Assembly: GCA_006384855.1 (NCBI GenBank)
Contig: VCJN01001501.1
Coordinates: 22,773-86,772 of the forward strand
DNA from: Tetraselmis striata
Taxonomy: Eukaryota > Chlorophyta > Chlorodendrophyceae > Chlorodendrales > Chlorodendraceae
DNA: 64,000 bases
Direction: 5' to 3'
Part shown: positions 54,150 through 64,000 of the stretch, one piece after another
How positions within the stretch are numbered: the first letter of the stretch is position 1
How the letters are laid out: each line of letters begins with the position of its first letter
Made by a program: the position numbers and the translations under genes
Notes under the pieces: generated by a model
The model's input: the letters and a program-made list of their open reading frames with translations, nothing else
Databases searched by the model: none
Told to the model about the DNA's origin: nothing

Positions 54150-55822
54150 ATGGCATCACTGCTTAGCACTGTGTGGCGGCGCCTGAACAACCCCCGGGAT
54201 GTCTCTGCTGCGACCGCTGTCGCTGCCTGCCTTCTGGTAGCGGAGGCGGTACTGTGCGTGCTCGTTGTGTGGAAGGTACGCTGCCGCACATGGCTCTTTC
54301 CAACCTAGGCGGTGAGGGAGCGGGAGTTGCCGCCTTTGCACCACCGAGCTCTTGTACGAAAGGGCAGCCAGGATGGGGCCTGCGTACACCGCGCCCTTGC
54401 CAGGAAGCTGAGAAACATATGCATGCATACGCTGGGGGCACAGAAAGAGATGTGTGATTTGCGCCACCAGCCAGAGGGCGGATCTTCGGCCTGAGGTTGC
54501 CTCCCTGACTATGCCTGATGCAGGTGCCGTATACGGAGATTGATTGGGTTGCGTACATGGAGGAGGTTGAGGGGTATCTTCAGGGGGAAACGGACTACAC
54601 CAAGCTGGCAGGCGGCACTGGCCCCCTGGTGTACCCAGCCGGTTTCGTGCACATATACTCTGCTCTGCATTGGCTAACTGGAGGCGGCGACATCCTGATC
54701 GCCCAATTCGTCTTCGTCTGCCTTTACCTTGCAACCCAGGCAGTCGTGATGGCCATCTACATCAGGGCCAGGCTCACCCCACCCTGGGCGCTGGCGTTGC
54801 TGTGTCTGTCCAAGAGACTTCATTCAATATATGTCCTGCGCCTCTTCAACGACTGCTTTGCTGCCTTCTTTGCGTACCTGGGGACGTTGGCGCTCATGGC
54901 GGGGTGGATTCGGATAGCTGTGGTGCTGTTTTCGGCGGGAGTGTCAATTAAGATGAATGTGCTACTGATGGCGCCTCCCGTGTTGGCTGTGGCCATCAAG
55001 GTATCGTTGGCGTCTTTCAGCTGCCTCCATGTCCTTGCATACGATCTCGTTGCATGTCCCATGGCCCGGCCTGCCCCTACCTGAGCACCGCTGATTCCTT
55101 GCATGCAGATGTCAAACCCCGGAGATCTATTCCAGGCAGTGCTGCTCGGAGGCGCGTTGCAGGTCATTCTGGCGATCCCCTTCCTGGCAACCTACCCGTG
55201 GGGCTACCTCTCCAGGGCATTTGAACTGTCGAGAGTGTTCCAGTACAAGTGGACCGTGAATCTCAAATTCTTGCCCGAAGATGTGTTCACCTCGCCATGG
55301 CTGGCAATGGGCCTCTTGTCCGTCCACATTGTCCTCCTGTTTGCTTGGGCATTCAGAAAATGGTTTGCGGCGGATGGCGGCGTGGGAATTGCCCTCGCAA
55401 ACTTCCTGAAGCGAACAAAAATCCAGCAGGCTGTCCCGCGCAGAGCTGGTCAGCCTGCCCGCAAAGCGCATCTGGACAACGTGCCAGGCGCAGAGGTAGC
55501 AGTGATGGTGTTCACAGGCAACTTTATAGGTGTCGCTACCGCCCGCACTCTGCATTACCAGTTCTATTCCTGGTACTGCCATACCATACCCTTGATGCTG
55601 TGGGCCACACCGCTTCCCACGATTGCCCGAGTCGCGATCTGGGCGCTGATTGAATGGGCGTTCAACGTCTTTCCTGCCACTCCTGTGTCCTCGGGGGTCT
55701 TGTGCGGGTGCCATGGACTCCTGATCCTGGCCCTGTGGGCAGCTCGAAGGGAGGCAGAGAAAGTGCACACGCAGGTAGATAGAAAATTCCGCTCTTGCGA
55801 CGCCGGGAACTTTTACATGTAA
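54150..55822 (+). CDS. ALG3: Dol-P-Man:Man5GlcNAc2-PP-dolichol alpha-1,3-mannosyltransferase
   Basis: GT58 enzyme of the ER membrane that adds the sixth mannose, in alpha-1,3 linkage, to the lipid-linked N-glycan precursor using dolichol-phosphate-mannose. Exons 54,150-54,275, 54,524-55,000 and 55,109-55,822 join in phase 0 to give 438 residues, the length of typical ALG3. Conserved blocks are VPYTEIDWVAYMEEVEGY, DYTKLAGGTGPLVYPAGFVH, HSIYVLRLFNDC, SIKMNVLLMAPP, PWGYLSRAFELSRVFQYKWT, VNLKFLPEDVF and, near the end, NFIGVATARTLHYQFYSWYC. About ten hydrophobic spans are spread through the chain. The ATG at 54,150 precedes the first span; no other in-frame ATG lies upstream within the open stretch. 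The gene is tail-to-tail with the mannanase gene, about 270 bp between stops. Confidence 0.93.
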
Positions 55823-56089
55823 TTGACATCTGGCATTTATACCGGAACCGTGATCAGAAATCACATTGGATCAGCTGCACTTGTGTTAATGCGGCGGCAT
55901 GCAAATTTCAGATTACAGTACATATTTCAATAGCTGTGAAGCAGTTGAATGATGGAGCCAAGGGGAAGCACATTGGAGGAGGCAACCCATGTAAGAGGAT
56001 GCCACACTACCTTGCAAATATCTACAAGCCAGCTCAGCCCTCTTGCGCAATGCAGGCAATGGTTGTATTCGCGGCGCACACACCAGAGC

Positions 56090-59000
56090 TTAGCGGATCC
56101 CCTTAATAGTTTGTGCATGCTGCCTGACCAGCTCAAAGATTTCCGTGTCGGTGGGCAAGATTCCGTAGGTGTCCGTCTCTCCGGGGCTCTCGACCTCATA
56201 CATCCAAAAAAGAGTCCCTCCTGTACGTTCAGCACATCAGCATGCACGCGACTTTAGGGGGTCCAGAGGGGGACCCATGTTTCTTAACGCTCGTGGCCCG
56301 CTGTAAACAGCAAATGCAAACATGGCATGCAAACTGGGCAATACCGGCGTGTTTGCTTAGCACGGTAGATAGTCAGTGGTAAACTATCTTTGGAAATGAT
56401 ACTGTGCATACGTTGCTAGGCATAATCTGCACAGATGACGGTCCGCACATTAGTGCAGATTCTCTCAGCACTATTGGAGCTCAGCGGATAGTACTCTCAG
56501 ATTGATTCCAGTGACCAATGTTCATGTTACTCGGACCACAGTTGACACGGAAAGGAGCGTTAATATCAACACATTGTTGAACACATTTGCGGTGGCGCAT
56601 AGCATTTTTCGGGGGAAGACAGGCCATCTGCCATCGCATTCATCCGACTTACCAATAGGGGATCCTGCCGCCATGTAAACCTCCGCTGTGTTGTAAACTT
56701 CCTGCAAAGACACACGCGTTCTGAACATAAACCTGGCAGGATAGCCATGTGATTCCGGCTTCTCGCCCGATGATGATGTCTCGCGTGTGGCAGCAAATAA
56801 GCATCAGACGGATGTTCTGTGTCCGCTGCGCACCTTGAAGACGTCCTCTCTATCCTGTAAATCTTGCTCACGAGTCCTGTCAAAATATGCGGCGTTGCAA
56901 GACGGTCAATAATTGTGCCGTGTAGGTGGGATCCTGCAGTACCGTAAACACGATATGCTACATTCACTATGGTTTGCTTCTATTATCTTTCTCGATTTTA
57001 CTGTTTCTGAACAATATTCTGCAACATAGAGTGCACAGGTTGCATGCAATTCATGGCTGTCAGTGTCAAATGCCAAGCGGGGAATTTATGCGAAACACAT
57101 CATATGTGTATATCATAAACGCAAGGATTTGAGCTTTTCATCATCAAAACAGTTCATGACATTACGCAGCTGGGGCGTACTTTTCGAGTACCTCCACCCC
57201 AAATTCCTCGATGATAACTGGCTTTTGCATCAAGTTCGCCGCCTCCTGCAAATCAGTAAGTGCTCAGTGTTGTTGCATGGTGTGCTTGGCATCCGCCCTG
57301 TCAGACTGTGTTGACCACTCCATACATTGCATTCACGTCAAATGAGCTGTGATCATTGTGTTCCTTGGCATCTCCGCCATGCGCACATGCACATTTCAAA
57401 TCGTGTATGCATGCATACGAGAGCTCAACAAGCGGTTGTCCGGGCATACAATATGGGCAGCAATCCAATTGATCATAAACCAATCATCAGCCTTCCAATG
57501 TGATGGCCATATATGGAATGCGGCGAAGTCGATCTCGGGTAAATTGTGGTTCATCACAAAGTCCTACAGCGCAAAAGAACGTCAGTGGACCATGATGCAC
57601 CACATGTCCGTTAACAGCAAATTTCAGGTTTGAACATGAGTATGTTGCTCTGCGATTCACCTGCCCGGAGCGGCTGGACCAAGTGCTAGGGTTATCTGCG
57701 ATGAACGGCGAGCCCTCCGAAAAGAACCCTTCCTCGCCTGAACATATAGCAGCAGAATTTCACTTGGAGCAGCATGCTTGCGGTATCTACTAGCGCGCTG
57801 GGGGGGGGCGGGGGGGGGGGGGGGGGGGTGGCGGCTCTGCATACTGCCAGCATCTGCACAGTATGTCAGGGTTTGCGGTACGCCTGCTGGAAGAATACTG
57901 ATGTATGTACAGTGCGGTGATAAAGTGTTGGCATGGTAGCAGGGCCGCACCAACACTGAGGAGATGATTCGCATCCAGTGTCTTCACATATGATGCCATC
58001 TCTTTGATCCAATCCTTCAATGAGGAAATGGCAAATGAATGCCGGAGCACATGTGCTCAGTATCGAGCCCGTACCGGCCTCGATGGTTGGTACAAAAGGA
58101 TCCTGAAATAATCAAGATGCATACACCCATATTTTGAATGCTTGCACTAAAATCATCTACCTGCAATGCAGCCTGTCCGATGTAACTGGGCTCAGTTTTG
58201 CATCGCGGCTCATTGATCAAGTTCCATGCCTGTGCAATAGCCAAATGCAGATGCACTCAGTTCGAGCATCTCAGCTGCATGTTGGCCATGCGAAGAACCA
58301 GAGTATGCCTGCAATGGGGCAGGATTTCTGCATGGGCGCTGCACCATAATGGACGTGTCGTCGCGGTACAGCTCCCTGCAGCAACGATTGTCCATGGCAT
58401 TTCATGGCAAGTCAGAAAGATATGAGAAATGGCCAAGAATGCCGTCATCAGTGCCATGGATAGAACCACGCTGCCGCGCATGCCTCTGCGGTAGTTTGTG
58501 GCGTGTAGAGGATCAGCACGAGCGTCTACGTCAACCACTTCATGTTCCCTATGGCCCGTACCCTGTGACAGTGTTTCTCCGCATGATGATAGCCTTCATG
58601 TGATCCTTGACCATCTGCTTCATACTAGCATCTGTGAAGAAAGCGAGGTGCCCTTCATCCTCCGTCATAGCCTCGGTGTTGTTCCATGCCAGGTACTGGT
58701 ATTTGGAGTCAGCGCACCGATGTCAGTACCAGAGTGAAAAAAAGTCCGCGGAATGATCTCATGCCTGACATGACTGTGTCGCTGGGCAATGCATTATCGT
58801 TTGGGTCAATATAGATTAGTGATTCATCCTCATGGCAAAGTATCTAAAAAGCTGTACTGTCTATAAAGGGAGAGAGGGAGAGGGGGGGAGAGAGAGACAG
58901 AGTATTATTGAATGGATGCCGCCGCGGGGGCGAACAGAGAACAAAACTGGCTGAGGGGCATCATCCCACCCGATTGGGTATGTGACTGCAGACCTGCGGC

Positions 59001-60967
59001 TATCTGCAAAACATATTTCACGGAACCCAAAAACCCCCATGGAATCCTGCTTCTGGAGTAGATAAACTGTAGGGACTACATGGCATAGGTAAAGGTCAAA
59101 CCTCTTCCACGCTGCCAGCTCCCTCCCAATTGTTGACGAAGCACAACATGACGTTCATGTTGTAGTACCGAGCTTCAGCCAGAACTCTGTCCATTGCGCG
59201 AAAGGCCACCTCGTCATATCTGCAGGTACAGACACAGGAGGTCTGGATCTCAAGATGGAGCACATTGCACAGACGTCCCCTGCCCTGCTCTGTTGACGTA
59301 CTGAGAGACCAAATGATATAGCTGGCACCAAGTAGGTGTGCGGGATAGGCCGCAATTACACTCCAGGCTTGACTTGCAGAGGGTATCGGTTGCTCCATGT
59401 CCACCTGTTCGTTGGAACCGCACCAGTGTGCACACATACAGCATCATGTTACTGATTTACAGCAAGTCGCGTCACGGTCTTGAGGCAAAGCAGTTTGTGG
59501 GTATCCGCATTGAGAGAGAGGAACAGCACAAGCACTGTAAACGCAACAATTTTTTGAGACAGCAGCACACATTCGGACGGTGTTAAGCCCCATCGAAGAT
59601 GCCTGTTCGAATTGTCTCTCCATCCGAGTGATCGGCACCTTGTCCAGCTCGCTCAGTTTCATCAGCACTGTGGAGCTTTGAAGCCCTGCTGTCCAGGCAG
59701 GCAGGGCGTATGGCACTGGCTCAGAGGTTTCTCAGTGGCCTCGCAAGGGCGGGCGGGCTTGGCAGCCAGACATTTCTAATCTGGGTTGCTGCGTGATTCA
59801 CAGGCACTATCGCGGCTGTGGGCCAATTGTACCGGCATTAAAGCACAGCCTAGTGCCAATGTCAGCCATAAACGACTCCACTCCGCAGTCTTCAATCTCA
59901 GCGTCAGCCAGTCTGTAGGTATTCCACCCTGTGACGGAAATCGCATCGTTGATGCCGGGCAAGCAAGCAAGGGCAAGCAATGTAGGATTTAGATCAATCT
60001 GCATGTAGGCAACTCAGCAGCCTGCAGAGCAGTAAAAATGCTATGGATCACCCATTTCCGAAATCCAACTTTCATGACTGTCGTCGAAAGAAGCCAACGC
60101 AGACCATATTCAAAATAGAATTTGAGAAAGCGATACACGATGGAAGGAGGCTTCATTCAGTCATGGCAGAACTGGGCAACATGGTTGAAGCACCACTAAC
60201 CCAGTCTTTGATCAGCTGTTTTCTACAGTAAGCTAAGGTTCCTGGAGCTCATAGTCAAATCATGCATTTTGAAGACAAGGTGCTGAAGGAATGCAAGACC
60301 GTGGCCGGGATTGCGTGCAATACTGCCATCCTTACCAACGATACGTAGTAGCTCTCCGTCCTTAGCAAACTGCCGCGACAAAAAACAATTCCGCAGTCAG
60401 CCACAAGGTCAAACCAAGCAAGACAGCTGTCAGGGCCTGGAGAGCTCATTATGTATCAACCGTGATATATTTTCAAATTTATCTCGCCAGCAAGCTGGCT
60501 CCCAGTCACTATACTTGAAGCAATTAAGATGAACGCTCATGTCATAGCTTATAGTATTGCGTCCTGTGTGCTGATGGATATGCTAGACGGCGATGTCGTC
60601 GTACCGTTGCAACGCGCTAGAAGTATACTTCCAAGAATCCAATCTATAACCGTTCTAGTGGTTGCGCTGATATACTCCCAGTAATACGTGCGAGCGTGTA
60701 CTAAGCGTGCTTCAGGCGGGATACAGCCTGCGGTCTGCCGACGACGTCTCGGGGGCTTCGGGGTGACGGCGCGCCGCGCACCGATCCTACCTGGGTGCCG
60801 CATACTTCGACGAAGCTGCTCGTACTTGCGGAGGTTTGGCTTTGAGAATTGACTTGCGAAGAGCTTAAGCTGCACGGAGCTGCCGCCGCGATGCTGGCGA
60901 AGAGGAGAGCCAAAACCAAAACTCGGCACAGTGGTTTGTCCTGATGCTGCCACACCAGCAGGTTCAT
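56090..60967 (-). CDS. Mannan endo-1,4-beta-mannosidase (GH5), secreted
   Basis: Hydrolyses internal beta-1,4 bonds of mannans, outside the cell or in the wall. Exons: 60967-60791, 60369-60336, 59928-59833, 59685-59571, 59404-59360, 59219-59102, 58695-58562, 58375-58345, 58229-58161, 58014-57951, 57737-57661, 57563-57450, 57245-57181, 56876-56834, 56701-56653, 56220-56090; 453 residues. The 3/4 junction is the least certain; the others close in phase. Exon 1 encodes a signal peptide (VLVLALLFASIAAAA). GH5 landmarks follow in order: GWNTY, QASSMGLNTVRMWTW, VKPGVYDEVAFRAMDRVLAE, LCFVNNWEG, LAFFTDASMKQMVKDHM, NTVTGELYRDDTSIM, AWNLINEPRC with the acid/base Glu, WIKEMASYVKTLDANHLLSV, IDFAAFHIWP, KPVIIEEFG with the nucleophile Glu, and GTLFWMYE. 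Eight exons are under 70 nt. Both catalytic residues are present, so it should be active. Confidence 0.9.
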
Positions 60968-61410
60968 CTCGGAGCTATTTATTGCCGCCAGTGACACGCT
61001 CAGCAGGTCAGGCAGCTTTGCCGCAACAGTTTGAAAAGAAATACTTCAAACTTGAGTGTGGGATACTCGTGAATAGTTTTCGAATATATTTGTCCTCCGT
61101 CTGTAGTGCTGTGCGATATTATATGTGACGTCTGGAGCCGTCGCAGCGTTGATTTATTTGGTGTGTGTTATTGTTGTCGTCGCCAGGTTCGGCGGCACGC
61201 TCGACACCTATATAAACAGTTTTTTTACAGTAACCAGCTGGACACGACGAAATTTCTGTCTTTGCGCCTCAGTCCGCGACGACATAGTATGAAACCCGGG
61301 CCTGCGCTGTCATCGGCAGAGGATGAGTGTCCGCCTCTGGTTTTGTTGAGCCGCTTATTGGGTACTTGCGCTGCGCGCGGGCGGTATATCATGGCGACGC
61401 GCGATGGTTT

Positions 61411-61700
61411 CTTTTCCCGCCCCCGGGACAGGACTGGCACCAGTGAAACCCTTGTAGGGTCCCTACGACAGCCGTTTTTGCAGCGATGCACTTACGGAAA
61501 GCCCTGGTGGGTAGGCGACGCTCCGTTATAGTCAATAGCAAATTGTCGGAGCATTCTGCAAGACTAGTTAGAGGCTAGTGACCGAATTTCCAACACTGTT
61601 GGATCAGTGGATCACCGTCTAAAACACCGCCACTGTCTGCCCGGCACTGACCCGTTTGAGGTCCGCCCTACCCGTTTGGGCGTCGGCCCATTCGAGTAAT
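61411..61700 (+). repeat. Family-A repeat, long copy with empty hAT site
   Basis: About 290 bp from CGCCCCCGGGACAGGACTGG to GTCGGCCCATTCGAGTAATG. It is the uninterrupted counterpart of 37,772-38,560 and shows CCCGTTTGGGCGTCGG where that copy holds the hAT element. Confidence 0.85.
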
Positions 61701-61902
61701 GTTGTTATTAAAAATATACATACCGCATGATACGTGAATTGCAGCACACTGGTGCCAATATTCGTCAGCTTGCATATTCGCACTAAGAAACGATTCGTCA
61801 TAGATTCGCAACAGGAACGAGTCAGTAACGGATAGCCATCGCGCATACATACCCTGGGCCCGCCGTACAGGTGTTTGTATACTACGTAGTATTTTATTTA
61901 GA

Positions 61903-61963
61903 TGAGCTAGCAGCAGAAGGCGATATCAGGAAATCACCAAAAAAAAGGACAATCAGAAAGTTT
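61903..61963 (+). repeat. Family-C repeat
   Basis: GATGAGCTAGCAGCAGAAGG, CGATATCAGGAAATCACC, an A run, GGACAATCAGAAAG. Confidence 0.75.
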
Positions 61964-62124
61964 GTATACTACGGGTACGTAATATATGCAGCTAGCCCAT
62001 CTGCTCATGTAACTATATGAATGTAACTACCCGCATTTTGTTCCGGTATTACCCCCGTACTACGGGTTCTACGCCTGTCGCGAGACGACTGGCCTATATC
62101 CAACATATTATAAGTATGCGGGCC

Positions 62125-62236
62125 GCCTCTTGCGAAGAACAGGCGGATTGCTGTGTTGATCTTTTAGTTAGTACTTTTAGTTAGTATTGTTAGCGGTAGG
62201 TGGATTTCTTACTGCATTTTTTGTAATTCACACCAG
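62125..62236 (+). mobile_element. 3' tail of the retroelement, diverged
   Basis: GCGGATTGCTGTGTTGATCT through GTAGGTGGATTTCTTACTGC to TTTTTGTAATTCACACC, followed by AGTAGGTGG. It carries a GTAGGTGGATTT segment also seen in the copies at 42,069 and 42,469, so these form a subfamily distinct from the 14,514 and 53,788 tails. Confidence 0.75.
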
Positions 62237-62870
62237 TAGGTGGAGTGCCCGCGGTGGGGGTAGGGTATCACCGCCATAATTTCGGGCTGCTAGTTCCGGG
62301 GGTTGAGGGATTTTACTGGTACTAACTAGAGTAGGTTCGTTATCACACGAGGACCGAACTGCCTTTTTGGGGGGCGGAGTCCCTCCCTCCCTTCCCGGCG
62401 GCCGCCCTAAATTTACGAACTGGGCGAAATTGGAATTTTTCCAATCATGACGTCGGGCCCTTACATTCCCTCAAAGCATATTGAACAGTAATGTAACCTA
62501 TTTTGCCCCGAGGCACGCGGTGCATTGTGGTTAGGTCTAAATTAGGGTTTGGGGGCAGCAGTGGGATTGCAAGCTAATATGAATGCCGGTTGGTTCATTT
62601 TGTGCCAAGTCGGGGAAACCAATTCCGTCCAAGCAGGGACAAATCAAAAGAGTGAAGGAAACGGGATGGTTACAAGAAGTTTGCGCCATCGGGGGCTGAA
62701 ACTCTGTCAAAGCCGGGACAAAACATATGAGCGGCTAATTTTGCGGAATTGTACTACATATCATCATCTTCGATCACATAATCCCCTCGGCGATCTGCCG
62801 CATGTTGCCTCCTCTTATCCGCCGCTACACGCTCTAACTGCTCCTCAAGTGCGGTCATTGGATGGGGTAG

Positions 62871-62931
62871 TGCCGTCGCATGCTCGCATTCCCGCGTGGG
62901 GCGCTGTCACCAGCTCAATGGGCGGCCCATC
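62871..62931. repeat. 61-bp direct repeat, copy 1
   Basis: TGCCGTCGCATGCTCGCATT ... AATGGGCGGCCCATC, identical to 63,885-63,945 at an offset of 1,014 bp. The flanks do not match. Confidence 0.9.
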
Positions 62932-63884
62932 GAACGCGAACCTAAGTCACTACAGGCACCTCTCAGACGCCTATAGGGCTTTAGTTCAGACCAGCGTTGC
63001 TGGTCTTGCCCGTACTCAGGGGGGTGAATGCCAGTGGCAATGAAGCCTCTCACCACAGGTCACTGCCACGCCGTGCAGTACTTTATGCAGTGCTGGTCGC
63101 GGCTATCAACCGTTCCTACAGTACTTTACGTCGGTACCGGGTCGAATGGTGACAACCCAGCACCACCAGCAGCGCGCGCGCACGATGCAGCGGGCAGCAC
63201 GCGTGCGACCGTACGACAAGCACGCAGGCTACCGTGATTACCTTTGGCCCTCGTTCCTCAAGCCGATCTCCGTCTCTTACACCGTCTCCGTCCCGTACAC
63301 AGGCTCTTGCCTATGCCTGTCATAGGCAAACACAGGCACACACAGGCAAGACAAGGGGGAAGAGGGACCGCTAGAAGGCGGAGGCCCTCTATAAGCACGC
63401 GATCGCGGCCATGGCAAGGCAGCCGCACGTCACGCTAAGTGCTAATAGCACGCGCGCCGTGCGCGCACCGCGCGCCAGACGCATTACGCACTGCCCTTGT
63501 CTAATTGTACTCATCAAGTCCTATACTACTACTCGGCTGCGGCTACAGTGAGTCTTGCGCCTTGTACCAGCAGCAGTACAGTACTTCGTCTTCTGCAGGT
63601 AGTCCACCTTAGGGGTCCCTGTTAGAGGTCCCGATTAGAGGTGCTATCTGAGTTCCCTTAGAAGTCCCGCCTAGGTGTGCTTGGGCGGGTCTCTGATCTC
63701 CGGTATGTATGTCTCCTTGCGCCTCGCTCAGGGCTATGGCCAGGGTATGGAACCCTAACCAATCAGGTGCCCTGCCTGTGGTCTCAACCGGGTATGGAAC
63801 CCTAGCTTTAACCCTAGCCGGCCCGGAAGGGCTTGGCTGTCCCGTTCTTCACGCGCACGCGGATATGACGGATGCTGCGGCAGC

Positions 63885-63945
63885 TGCCGTCGCATGCTCG
63901 CATTCCCGCGTGGGGCGCTGTCACCAGCTCAATGGGCGGCCCATC
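63885..63945. repeat. 61-bp direct repeat, copy 2
   Basis: Second exact copy; followed by a run of nine C. Confidence 0.9.
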
Positions 63946-64000
63946 CCCCCCCCAGACGGTTGGTCGCCAGAAGGGTGAACGGCCGCTGGGCGCCAATCGA

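Larger units (their letters stand above)
60968..64000. other. Repeat-bearing intergenic stretch, no gene recognised
   Basis: Contains family-A (61,411-61,700), family-C (61,903-61,963) and retroelement-tail (62,125-62,236) copies and a 61-bp exact direct repeat (62,871 and 63,885). Telomere-like GAACCCTA runs occur near 63,750-63,820 and TTAGGGTTTGG at about 62,543. A 164-codon plus frame from 62,549 overlaps one copy of the direct repeat, has no family and is not called. Confidence 0.5.

Noticed and set aside
62549-63043. 164-codon plus-strand frame
   Set aside because: First codon context poor, overlaps a 61-bp repeat, no family resemblance.

Overview
The window looks like nuclear DNA of a eukaryotic microalga, most likely of the green lineage. 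The protein genes are split by spliceosomal introns, the coding parts are GC-rich, plant-type telomere-like motifs (variants of CCCTAAA) are scattered through introns, and introns carry homopolymer C/G tracts of 15-40 nt. No rRNA, convincing tRNA, CRISPR array or bacterial operon was seen. The species cannot be named from the sequence.

Layout. 1-5,631 (-): TLDc-domain protein, running off the left edge. 5,632-10,500: no recognisable gene, several short repeats. 10,510-14,514 (+): a near-complete non-LTR-like retroelement with one 1,229-residue reverse transcriptase ORF. 15,251-16,215 (+): weak gene candidate. 17,842-18,490 (+): small two-exon, two-membrane-span protein. 19,013-31,538 (-): complete 19-exon gene for the second-largest subunit of RNA polymerase III (RPC2/POLR3B), reconstructed exon by exon with every phase closed (1,172 aa). 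31,992-42,600: repeat-rich land with a 20-bp palindrome array, a satellite-like array, decayed coding pieces, a non-autonomous hAT element with intact ends, and truncated copies of the retroelement. 42,896-43,279 (+): small heat-shock protein. 44,000-47,650: decayed retroelement (gag zinc knuckle, RT, RNase H region) containing a 236-bp tandem array and, on the opposite strand, a sialyltransferase-like exon. 49,952-52,781 (+): single-pass membrane protein with a Cys-rich ectodomain. 54,150-55,822 (+): ALG3 mannosyltransferase. 56,090-60,967 (-): secreted GH5 endo-beta-mannanase in 16 exons. 61,000-64,000: repeats only.

How the genes relate. They are ordinary single eukaryotic genes, not an operon. 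RPC2 is core transcription machinery. ALG3 works in the ER on the lipid-linked N-glycan, and the Cys-rich membrane protein and the mannanase are predicted clients of the same secretory route. The gene-poor middle (about 32-49 kb) is a graveyard of mobile elements in which at least five interspersed families can be recognised by comparing copies within the window. Exon boundaries were derived by eye from GT..AG sites, reading-phase closure and recalled family conservation; no alignment was run.
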